This document shows, in pieces, positions 23,585 to 30,448 of a stretch of 39,749 nt of DNA. The DNA lies in the NCBI GenBank assembly GCA_014896485.1, contig JADBKH010000002.1, forward strand, positions 75,327 through 115,075. The letters run 5' to 3'. The notes beneath the pieces were generated by a model. The model searched no databases and was not told the DNA's origin. It saw nothing but the letters and a program-made list of their open reading frames with translations. How positions within the stretch are numbered: the first letter of the stretch is position 1; every line of letters begins with the position of its first letter. This stretch comes from Bacillota bacterium. Its GTDB lineage: Bacteria; Bacillota; Bacilli; Bu12. The translations under genes were made by a program, and so were the position numbers.

Positions 23585-24325
23585 TCACCAAGAGATAGAA
23601 AGCGGAAAATAACCACACAAATGGGTGTCATCGCATCGCTGCTGGAGTGCAACAGTATACCGACGCCCATTGTCTGTAAAGACGACGGAAGCAGTGGAAG
23701 CTCCTTCGTGGTGCGTCTCCAATTGGGGGGAGAGCACCACCACCGGTGTCCAGTACTCCGCCATTACGACGGCATCGCCATGCGGTGAGAGCCCAACAGC
23801 TATCCGCCCGTGACTTTCTCGTAGCAGCCCATCGGCCATCGCCTGCCAGGCGGCATCGGGAGATACCTGAAGTGTCCCATGATCACCGGGTCCAAAGGTC
23901 AACTGCCAGTGTGTCTCCCATTCCCCGATGGCAAAGGTAAGGGAAGCAGCCAACACTTCCCCCTCACTGTGGACAGCGTTGATGGGAGCCTGCAGCATAC
24001 GGTCTCCTTCCCATTGCAAGGTGAGGGTATTCCCCGAAAAGGAAGGTTGTTCTGGCAATCTCAACGCCAACTGCAGCAGCAAGGCAATCCGTTCCACCTG
24101 TTGCTGAGGCGTCAACCCCGTCGCACCTGGGAAGGCCTGCTGCAGCTGTAGGATCTGCTGGGCAGGTGCCCTGGCGGCAGGAGCAGGTGCCGTTGCGCCT
24201 ACTGCCGCACCCGTACGCTCTGGGGTAGAAGTGCGATGTGACGTATTTTGCCACGCCACCACACCGACCCCCCCGCCGACAGCCAGTATGCCGGCGATTG
24301 CCGCGATCAAAACACGGTTTTCCAT
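23585..24325 (-). CDS. Membrane-anchored extracytoplasmic protein of unknown function
   Basis: I do not recognise this 246-residue protein. From ATG at 24325 it has one N-terminal membrane helix (VLIAAIAGILAVGGGVGVVAW), an Ala/Pro/Thr-rich linker (about residues 30-57), then a mostly beta-strand domain with LTLQWEGDRMLQAP, TLQVSPDAAWQAMADGLLRE, GDAVVMAEYWTPVVVL and a C-terminal VFTDNGRRYTVALQQRC. Two cysteines near the end (QRCDDTHLCG) could form a disulfide. It lies 28 bases after the uracil-DNA glycosylase gene on the same strand and may be the last gene of the 30262-23585 run. Confidence 0.75.
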   Translation of the reverse strand: MENRVLIAAIAGILAVGGGVGVVAWQNTSHRTSTPERTGAAVGATAPAPAARAPAQQILQLQQAFPGATGLTPQQQVERIALLLQLALRLPEQPSFSGNTLTLQWEGDRMLQAPINAVHSEGEVLAASLTFAIGEWETHWQLTFGPGDHGTLQVSPDAAWQAMADGLLRESHGRIAVGLSPHGDAVVMAEYWTPVVVLSPQLETHHEGASTASVVFTDNGRRYTVALQQRCDDTHLCGYFPLSISW

Positions 24326-24353
24326 CCCTGCTTCTCCCTGCTGTCCCGAACCC

Positions 24354-25094
24354 TTACAACGACGAGAGCGCTTGCCGTGCAAGCAGAAAGATCTCATCCA
24401 ACATTGGTTCGGTCAGTTTCTTGGTACTCGTGTTTTGTCGACTGGGATGATAACTACACAACAGCATGGGCAATGTAGACTGAGGATAGGCAAAAAGGGA
24501 ACGATGGGCAAAACGGGGTTTGTGTCCTCCAGCTGTGCCCAAAGCAGGGGTTTCTGTCACCGGTTGTGGCCAACCCGCACCTGCTTGTCGATAGAGGCGA
24601 AGCACGTGATCGAAGGCGAGCTGCCCCAAGCAGACGATGATCCGAACCCGCTGCAAGGCAGCGATCTCTGGACGCAAAAATTTCGTCGTACAGGTGTTCA
24701 TCTCTTGCACTGTCGGACGGTTTTGTGGCGGGGCACAGTGACAGAGCGCCGTGATGTACGCATCGACGAGCTGAAGACCATCGTCTTGTGCAAGACTGGT
24801 CGGGCGATTGGCAAAGCCCGCTTTGTACAGCGCCCGAAAGAGCCAGTCTCCAGAACTGTCACCGGTAAACATCCGCCCCGTGCGGTTGCCACCATGGGCG
24901 GCAGGAGCCAGCCCCACAATCAGCAGACGCGCGTTTGGATCTCCAAAACTGGATACAGGTCGCGACCAGTACCTTTGATTGCGGTAGGCAGGCCGGGGAT
25001 GTCGGCCCACCTCTTCGCGCCATGCAACCAAACGCGGGCAAGCGCAGCAGGAGATCATTTCTTCTTGCAGCTGCTTCAGCGATCTCTCAGGCAT
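24354..25094 (-). CDS. Family 5 uracil-DNA glycosylase (UDGb)
   Basis: The enzyme removes uracil, and in this family also hypoxanthine or other deaminated bases, from DNA. The 246-residue protein has the iron-sulfur ligands Cys16, Cys19, Cys120 and Cys135. The UDGb active-site motif is GLAPAAHGGNRTGRMFTGDS (61-80), in which Ala replaces the water-activating Asp of family 1 or Asn of other families. A C-terminal HPS motif is at His216. NRTGRMFTGD and SGDWLFRALY are typical of family 5. The start overlaps the ligase gene upstream by eight bases. Family 5 enzymes are found mainly in thermophiles and high-GC bacteria, so this hints at a warm habitat. Confidence 0.93.
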   Translation of the reverse strand: MPERSLKQLQEEMISCCACPRLVAWREEVGRHPRPAYRNQRYWSRPVSSFGDPNARLLIVGLAPAAHGGNRTGRMFTGDSSGDWLFRALYKAGFANRPTSLAQDDGLQLVDAYITALCHCAPPQNRPTVQEMNTCTTKFLRPEIAALQRVRIIVCLGQLAFDHVLRLYRQAGAGWPQPVTETPALGTAGGHKPRFAHRSLFAYPQSTLPMLLCSYHPSRQNTSTKKLTEPMLDEIFLLARQALSSL

Positions 25095-27726
25095 CGTCTT
25101 TCTCCGCCCTTTTTCTCTGATGCCATCTTACCTCACCGGTGCGGTGGCTACCAGCATGGCTTGCAAAAGCGGACAATGGTTCCTTTGATCCTTCAAGTAC
25201 CGCCACGGGCAGGTATGCGGCTTCGTAGTCGGTAATGGGTTGGCCAGCACGCAGAAAAAGCCCACTAAAGCGACCATCGACCAAAAAGGTGCTGATGGTC
25301 AAGGATCGGCCATCAGGCAAGAGCGGCAACCGTGCTTTTCTCTGATAAAGGTAGGGTTCCGCTGAAAGCATCTCCTTCCCAGGAAAAGGCACCTGATCTC
25401 CCAACAGGACACCGATCCCTTCCCGCGAAAAAAAGGGTTTGGCAACCCAAGCCGCCTGTTGCTGGGACGGTGGGGGATCCAGTTGCGCCGGCAGCAGGTA
25501 GCGCAACGCCAAGAAACGTTGGGATGCCGTAAAAACCCCCCGCTGCTGCACGAGTTGCCATAACAAGGCAAGCAGCCCCTTGGACTGCAGCACGATGTTT
25601 TGAGACGGATTGTAGAGGGGCAACCTTCCTGCAGCCACTTCCGGCAACAAAGCAGCCGTCCCCCCTTCCGCAGGCCACCACTCCAATGGCCACAGCCGCG
25701 CAAGCACGTCGATCGACTGTTCCCGGAGATAGACGCGTCCCCCTTCGAGCCGCAATTCGGAAAGATCCCCCAGCAGCACCTCCGGCATTTTGTGGGCGAC
25801 GCCTTGCTTGCGTCTCAGTGCAGCTGCAACCCACTCGCTGAAGGCAAGCTGCTGGGACCAGTCTTCGCGAAAGCGCAGCGGCGCTACAAACGCCAAAACG
25901 TGCCTTGCATCTAGATACCCCAGATGACGCTGCGCCCAATGCAACAGTGAAGCAACGATACGCCGCCGCAAAAAGCGGTTGGGATCTGCTCGACGCGGAA
26001 AGCCGACTTGGCGCAACAAACGTGCATTGAGCACCGCCGACTCGACCCACCCTGCCGGTGTGTCGGCATTGACCTCCAACAGCCGAGGCAATCCATCTTC
26101 CCCCAAGCCCCAATCAAGACGCAGCACGCCGCATAACGCCGGTTCCTCACACAATGCGGCAGGATACAATGCAGGAGACAGGCCCAGCAACCCCAAAAAC
26201 GGGTCGGGGAAACGCTGCACCCAGCGCAGGGCCCCCGCCAGCAGGCCACTCACCACTTCGGTTGCCAGGGCAAAGCGTTGCACATCAAAAGAAGAAAAGC
26301 AGACCGGCCCCCCTTCAAAGTAACGGAAAGGACCGGTAAAGCCGGCCAAATAGCCCTCCTCGAAGGCCAACCGATCGTGCAGCTGCAGCCAGGAATCCGA
26401 ATCGAGCGTTGACGGCAAGTGGCGTACCTTGGGGGTAGGCATCACCCGCAACGGGCGAAACCAACTGTTCTCTTCACGGGTGAGATCGCCGTGAAAGAGT
26501 CGGACGAGGGCGCCGCTGCTGTGCAGCCGACCCTCAGTGCGCGGCAACAGGAAAAGGCCAAGATTGGCCGTCGCACGTTGCTCGTGGGGACGCTGTGCCA
26601 AACCGTACCCGTCCTCAACGAGTGGCCTGCCCTCCTCTTGCGCAATCCAAGCATTCGGGGTAGCAAAAGCGTGCGACAAAGACGTCTGCCAGACGGTAGG
26701 AGCAACCTTACACCCCCGCACCACTCCCTCTCCATAGCGACCAAAGACCGGTTTGAGCACCCAGCTGCGCTGGGCGGTCTGCAATTGCTGATAAAAGGCT
26801 TCTCCGTCCCCAAATCCGGAGCCGTCATCACGGAGATCAGCCAGGCTGCGTGTATATGGAACCAAACGTAGGGCACGCGCTGTCTCGTCATTCAGGGAGG
26901 GCAGCTGCGCTGCTCCACCTCGCCCAGCATCTCGCCACAGCAGCGCCATCCAGCTTTTGGCTTGTGCCACCCCGTATCGTGGGTCGTTGAGAATCACCAG
27001 CTGATGACGGGCATGCGCTTGCAGCAAGGCAGCCCCTTGCGGCCATTCTTGTAAAAACTCGATGGGCCACAGGCGCCAGATCACATCGATTGGCTCTCCG
27101 AAGGCGACTGCATGGCCGTGGCGCATCCACAGATTGGCAGGCGTTGCGAGGATCCCCTCAATGCCCAAGTACGAAGTCAGGCATTGAAGCCCCAATGCAG
27201 CCGTATACAACTCTTCTGTATGACCCGGATCGACGACGGCAGCCACCCGCCAGCGTCGGTGACGTGGCGTCAACCAAGCACGCACCTGCTGTTCAAACGC
27301 GATCGCCAGCTGCCGCTGCGCATGGCGTGCCGGTTGATCCCCCAACGCCGCCTGGATCAACAACTCACGCAGTCCCACCGGCTTGTCCCAGTTGATCTCA
27401 CTGAGGAAAAAACCATCCGGGTAACTGCGGAACAGATCGGCTCGTGCATAAAAAAGGGGCCAGGGCGCATCCGAAGCCTCTTGTAAGGCTGCCACAGCTT
27501 CCCATACCGGTAAAGCGGGCTGTCCCCACGGTGGAAAACGATCGGACTTTTGCAACAGAGCCACAGCAATCCGCAGACTTTGTTGTGCCGCCGCCTCGGC
27601 GTTGGCAAGCAGCGCCTGCCAAAGCGATGCTTCCATAAGATACGGGGAGGATCCGTAGAGCCGCTCGGGTGATGCAGCGGGAGGCAAAAAATACGCGAAG
27701 CGGAAGTGGGAGGTATCCGCAAACAT
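25087..27726 (-). CDS. Tandem glutathionylspermidine-synthase-like ATP-grasp protein
   Basis: The 879-residue protein seems to contain two copies of the GSPS-like ATP-grasp amidoligase module. The N-terminal copy has FLSEINWDKPVG (107-118), IDVIWRLWPIEF (213-224), NDPRYGVAQAKSWMALLW (247-264) and WVLKPVFGRYGEGVV (322-336). The C-terminal copy has LLEVNADTPAGWVESAV (549-565), IDVLARLWPLEWW (672-684), NPSQNIVLQSKGLLALLW (706-723), WVAKPFFSREGIGVLL (760-775) and ISTFLVDGRFSGLFLR (811-826). The matched order shows a duplication. Family members join an amine to a carboxylate using ATP; substrates here are unknown. The C-terminal copy keeps the Glu-x-Asn-x-Asp and Lys positions better than the first (SEINWD). 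ATG at 27726 lies nine bases after the lipoprotein stop; a longer frame would run back inside that gene. There is no amidase domain. Confidence 0.82.
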   Translation of the reverse strand: MFADTSHFRFAYFLPPAASPERLYGSSPYLMEASLWQALLANAEAAAQQSLRIAVALLQKSDRFPPWGQPALPVWEAVAALQEASDAPWPLFYARADLFRSYPDGFFLSEINWDKPVGLRELLIQAALGDQPARHAQRQLAIAFEQQVRAWLTPRHRRWRVAAVVDPGHTEELYTAALGLQCLTSYLGIEGILATPANLWMRHGHAVAFGEPIDVIWRLWPIEFLQEWPQGAALLQAHARHQLVILNDPRYGVAQAKSWMALLWRDAGRGGAAQLPSLNDETARALRLVPYTRSLADLRDDGSGFGDGEAFYQQLQTAQRSWVLKPVFGRYGEGVVRGCKVAPTVWQTSLSHAFATPNAWIAQEEGRPLVEDGYGLAQRPHEQRATANLGLFLLPRTEGRLHSSGALVRLFHGDLTREENSWFRPLRVMPTPKVRHLPSTLDSDSWLQLHDRLAFEEGYLAGFTGPFRYFEGGPVCFSSFDVQRFALATEVVSGLLAGALRWVQRFPDPFLGLLGLSPALYPAALCEEPALCGVLRLDWGLGEDGLPRLLEVNADTPAGWVESAVLNARLLRQVGFPRRADPNRFLRRRIVASLLHWAQRHLGYLDARHVLAFVAPLRFREDWSQQLAFSEWVAAALRRKQGVAHKMPEVLLGDLSELRLEGGRVYLREQSIDVLARLWPLEWWPAEGGTAALLPEVAAGRLPLYNPSQNIVLQSKGLLALLWQLVQQRGVFTASQRFLALRYLLPAQLDPPPSQQQAAWVAKPFFSREGIGVLLGDQVPFPGKEMLSAEPYLYQRKARLPLLPDGRSLTISTFLVDGRFSGLFLRAGQPITDYEAAYLPVAVLEGSKEPLSAFASHAGSHRTGEVRWHQRKRAEKDDA

Positions 27727-27734
27727 CGCCCCGC

Positions 27735-28469
27735 TCAACCGGAACTGCTTCCCGGAAAGGTACTGTAATGCCCACCAGAAGGTGATGGCGCCCGCTCCCA
27801 TCCGCCGGTGCGGGGACCGGAGGGTGGTGGAGGGGCATAAGTGCCACCGTAATATCCTGGCCCAAACCAGGGGGAGAAAGCGCGCGAAAGGAGACTTCCC
27901 ACCAAAAGCGCCTCCCACAAGCCACTGCCGTTCTGGCTTTCCACGACGACAGGCGCTCGATTGTTCGGAATAGGTTGGCTTTCGGCAGCGCTCTTGTCGA
28001 CATTGCCCACCGTAATGGTAAAGGTCGATCCTGCCGGCACCGCTCCTGTTATAGGAATGTAGATATTGCCTCCCGCCGCATCGATCTCGGGTGTACCCAC
28101 CTTGACCCCGGAGACACCGGAGACTGTGACATCTTGTGGAGTGACGTGGGCAATCTCTGCAGGCGGCAAGGTAACGTGCAGGCGGTGGACGCCGTCGGGC
28201 ACATCGCTCGGCACAGCGACCGTCAGCACCTCCGCGTCCCCCTGAGCCTGCTGGGGATTGCTTTCAAAGGAAGCAGAAGGCCCCTGGGATCCAGGTGGCG
28301 CAGCACCAGAAGTAGACGAAGAGCCTGCCCCTTCGCCGCCACAACCGGCGAGTGCGATCGTCATCGAGACAGCCAATCCCAACGCCAGCGTCTTCTCCCC
28401 AGAAGCGACAAGGCGTGTAACTTCCGACTTCCAAGGGGAGGGGTCTTGGGCAGATGGTTTTTCGGACAT
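27735..28469 (-). CDS. Lipoprotein with Ig-like middle and Gly/Pro/Ser-rich tail
   Basis: The 244-residue protein has an unusually long n-region (about 27 residues), a hydrophobic stretch and the lipobox ALAGC (Cys43). A Gly/Ser linker leads to a beta-rich domain (about 80-160: VLTVAVPSDVPDGVHRLHV, VTVSGVSGVKVGTPEIDA, GNIYIPITGAVPAG). A short helix, GLWEALLVGSLLSRAFSP, precedes a tail rich in Gly, Pro, Ser and Tyr ending GSSSG. The plan (long n-region, lipobox, a FW/LW-containing helix, disordered Gly/Ser tail) recalls YgiB/YjfM (DUF1190) lipoproteins that sit beside GSPS-like ligases in enterobacteria, but I see no clear sequence match. ATG has AGAGGAG eight bases upstream. Its tail is a conceivable substrate of the ligase encoded next. 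Confidence 0.75.
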   Translation of the reverse strand: MSEKPSAQDPSPWKSEVTRLVASGEKTLALGLAVSMTIALAGCGGEGAGSSSTSGAAPPGSQGPSASFESNPQQAQGDAEVLTVAVPSDVPDGVHRLHVTLPPAEIAHVTPQDVTVSGVSGVKVGTPEIDAAGGNIYIPITGAVPAGSTFTITVGNVDKSAAESQPIPNNRAPVVVESQNGSGLWEALLVGSLLSRAFSPWFGPGYYGGTYAPPPPSGPRTGGWERAPSPSGGHYSTFPGSSSG

Positions 28470-28553
28470 GAGGACGCTCCTCTGTACTTCCCTTTCGCAT
28501 GGATCAGAAGTAGGCCAGACATCGATCGTCTTTGAGTAGGCTTCTTGCCGGCA

Positions 28554-29339
28554 TCAGGTACCCGGCTCGTCTGCGTATCTTCCATCCCCGACAAAGTGCT
28601 GGTGCACGCTTATCCCACTTTCCTTGACCGCAGCAAGATATGCCGACAGATCTTCCAGCGGTCGCGGGGGACCCACATAACGCACCGTCTCCACCCCAAG
28701 CGCAACCAGCCACGCCGGCTGGGGCAAATCCTCTTCACCCAGTGCGTATGTGTTGGGAAAAACCCCTCGAGCGGATACCTCTTTCTTGGCGTGGTAACGG
28801 CGCCGGTCCATCACAAAGATAGGCCACCCCATCTGCCGGGAAGGCTGCGGCAGGCAGAGCAACCGTCGGCCGGCCTCTAAAAGCGCAGCGATTTCAGCGG
28901 GACGCCCAAGCTCCCCATACGGGTGCAACCAGACGTTGTAGGTCATCACCACACCGCGCCGATGCGCGCGCAGCCAAACCAGTCCATGCAACCCCACTCT
29001 CCAAGGGAGATCGAACAGAAACAGGGTCCGTTGATCGTCGGCCATTCGTTGCACGGCCTGTCGATACCCACCCATCAAGCGTCGATCATTGGCCTCCCAG
29101 CGTGCAGCCCCTGTTTGTAGTGCATCGATCAGCGCCGCAGTGGCGCTACGGAAAGCTGGGGAGTCGGTATCGGCCGACGGCCAACGCGTGAGCGAGACCA
29201 GCGGCGTCGCACGCACAAATCCTTCAAAGGGTGCACTGCCCAGACGATAGGCCTCATAAAGGCGCTGCAACAGGGTGCGGGAGAAGTGTCCGTCGCGAAC
29301 GATTGAATCAAGCCCATGTTGCGGCGCCAATGATGCCAC
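28554..29339 (-). CDS. Unrecognised alpha/beta protein in the ATP-grasp cluster
   Basis: I do not recognise this 261-residue protein. It is soluble, Arg- and Trp-rich, and appears to have alternating strands and helices: TLFLFDLPWRVGLHGLVWLR followed by GVVMTYNVWLHPYGELG, GWPIFVMDRRRYHAKKE, PAWLVALGVETVRYVG and a C-terminal LSAYLAAVKESGISVHQHF. The first strand with Asp-Leu-Pro and the later VMDRRRY strand look like active-site or binding positions of a Rossmann-like fold. The N-terminal third is helical. GTG at 29339 gives a 32-base overlap with the DUF350 gene; a later TTG is possible. Its tight placement between DUF350 and the lipoprotein suggests it is a working part of the system. Confidence 0.75.
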   Translation of the reverse strand: MASLAPQHGLDSIVRDGHFSRTLLQRLYEAYRLGSAPFEGFVRATPLVSLTRWPSADTDSPAFRSATAALIDALQTGAARWEANDRRLMGGYRQAVQRMADDQRTLFLFDLPWRVGLHGLVWLRAHRRGVVMTYNVWLHPYGELGRPAEIAALLEAGRRLLCLPQPSRQMGWPIFVMDRRRYHAKKEVSARGVFPNTYALGEEDLPQPAWLVALGVETVRYVGPPRPLEDLSAYLAAVKESGISVHQHFVGDGRYADEPGT

Positions 29340-29712
29340 CTACCAACAGCATGAGGACGAAGATCAGCGCCCCGACGGCAAGATTGCCCTTTTGCAGCTC
29401 CTCATTGATGCGAAACCGCGGGGTGACCAGATCGAAGAGAAAATAGGTAATGACCAGCAAAACAAAGCCTATTCCACCCCATAAGATCGTCTGGGTCAGT
29501 GAATCGTTGTTCATCATGGCAAACAACAAGACGAGGCCATTGCCGATCAGCTTGCCCGAAGAAGCCAGCGCCACAGCCAGGTTCCCTTTGCGAATCTCAC
29601 CGATGTCATCGTAATGGGTCAACAGGTTGAACAAGATCGTCGTCACCGCCAAGAAAGCGAGAATGACGATCCACCACAATGCGATGGTGCCCAGTGCGTG
29701 CAGTGAAAACAA
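29308..29712 (-). CDS. DUF350 family membrane protein (YjfL-like)
   Basis: The 134-residue protein has four membrane helices in two repeats. The repeated signature GEIRKGNLAVALASSGKLIG and NEELQKGNLAVGALIFVLML, in which a polar loop with KGNLAVA precedes a helix, defines DUF350. The family is a small membrane protein often found beside GSPS-like ATP-grasp genes and DUF4178; its biochemical role is not known. Start TTG at 29712 follows GGGAG by eight bases; longer frames lack a site and overlap the DUF4178 gene. It starts 25 bases after that gene ends. Confidence 0.88.
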   Translation of the reverse strand: MFSLHALGTIALWWIVILAFLAVTTILFNLLTHYDDIGEIRKGNLAVALASSGKLIGNGLVLLFAMMNNDSLTQTILWGGIGFVLLVITYFLFDLVTPRFRINEELQKGNLAVGALIFVLMLLVGGIIGAATWA

Positions 29713-29737
29713 TGGTCCAACTCCCTTTGCGCGTGGC

Positions 29738-30262
29738 CTAGGCGGATCCGGCCAAAAAATCCAACTCTGCGTTGGTAACCGGTTCCCCGATACTAACTTC
29801 GAGCACGTTTCCCCACCGCTCAATGGAGAGATATGAAGTTTGATCGGTAGCGGTATACCCCCAATACGCGACTACCTGTGGCGCAAAGAATCCGGTGTTT
29901 TCTGCGCGCTCTGGCGGACGCTCTTCACGGACCAGCGCCTCGCCCTGTTCGGTCAAGACATACGTCCGTCCTTGGAAAAGGATCTCGCGCGGCGGCGGAT
30001 CTTCGACAGCCAGAATCTGTCGGCGATAGATCGCCAATCCTCCCTCTGCCTGCGGATCTGGCCCCACCGCAAGGTAGATCGTCTGGTCGGCATCTTTGAG
30101 TTCATAAGAAAACCAGCGCACCCCAGCCTCTTCGTAGATGTACTTGTGAGCGACAATGTAGTCTCGTCCCACATACGTGACAATATCGTTCGCACGCAAA
30201 TTTTGCACCGTACGTGGCACGTAGGCACGTTCCTTCGACTGTCGACGCTCTCCGAAAGGCAC
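29738..30262 (-). CDS. DUF4178 family protein
   Basis: The 174-residue protein has the DUF4178 pattern: an N-terminal segment TVQNLRANDIVTYVGRDYIV, then YEEAGVRWFSYELKD, DQTIYLAVGPDP, a central ILFQGRTYVLTEQGEALV and a closing SYLSIERWGNVLEVSIGEPV. Such proteins are beta-rich, soluble and of unknown function, and are recurrently encoded next to DUF350 and GSPS-like or polyamine synthase genes. GTG at 30262 has GGGAGG eight bases before it. It is the first gene of the minus-strand cluster, divergent from an acyl-CoA synthetase across 186 bases. Confidence 0.85.
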   Translation of the reverse strand: MPFGERRQSKERAYVPRTVQNLRANDIVTYVGRDYIVAHKYIYEEAGVRWFSYELKDADQTIYLAVGPDPQAEGGLAIYRRQILAVEDPPPREILFQGRTYVLTEQGEALVREERPPERAENTGFFAPQVVAYWGYTATDQTSYLSIERWGNVLEVSIGEPVTNAELDFLAGSA

Positions 30263-30388
30263 GTCGGCCGCCTCCCATCGTGACAATGGCCCCATCATAC
30301 CATTGCGGCCACGTCGGAGGCCAACCAAAGAACATCTGTTTTTCAAGCCTCGCAGGTAACACCTATGCGCTGCCCATGGGAACAGTTA

Positions 30389-30418
30389 TTGCACTGACCG
30401 GTCGGTCTTTGCTATACT
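30389..30418 (+). promoter_or_regulatory. Promoter with TetR/FadR-like operator in the spacer
   Basis: TTGCAC (30389-30394) and TATACT (30413-30418) are 18 bases apart. The spacer starts with TGACCGGTCGGTCT (30395-30408), a dyad of TGACCG and CGGTCT around GT with one mismatch. TetR-type fatty-acid regulators such as FadR of thermophiles bind sites of this general form. A repressor there would block RNA polymerase. No tetR gene is present in the window. Confidence 0.6.
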
Positions 30419-30448
30419 CACGCTGTATTAGAAGGGGAGTTAGCAACG

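Noticed and set aside
25087-27726. YheC/YheD spore-coat ATP-grasp assignment.
   Set aside because: The NADTP, LWPLEWW and SKGLLALLW motifs match the GSPS-like ligase family and not YheCD.
25087-27918. Longer version of the tandem ATP-grasp gene starting at 27918.
   Set aside because: The extra 64 codons lie inside and beyond the end of the lipoprotein gene in another frame and look unlike the family; ATG 27726 fits better.
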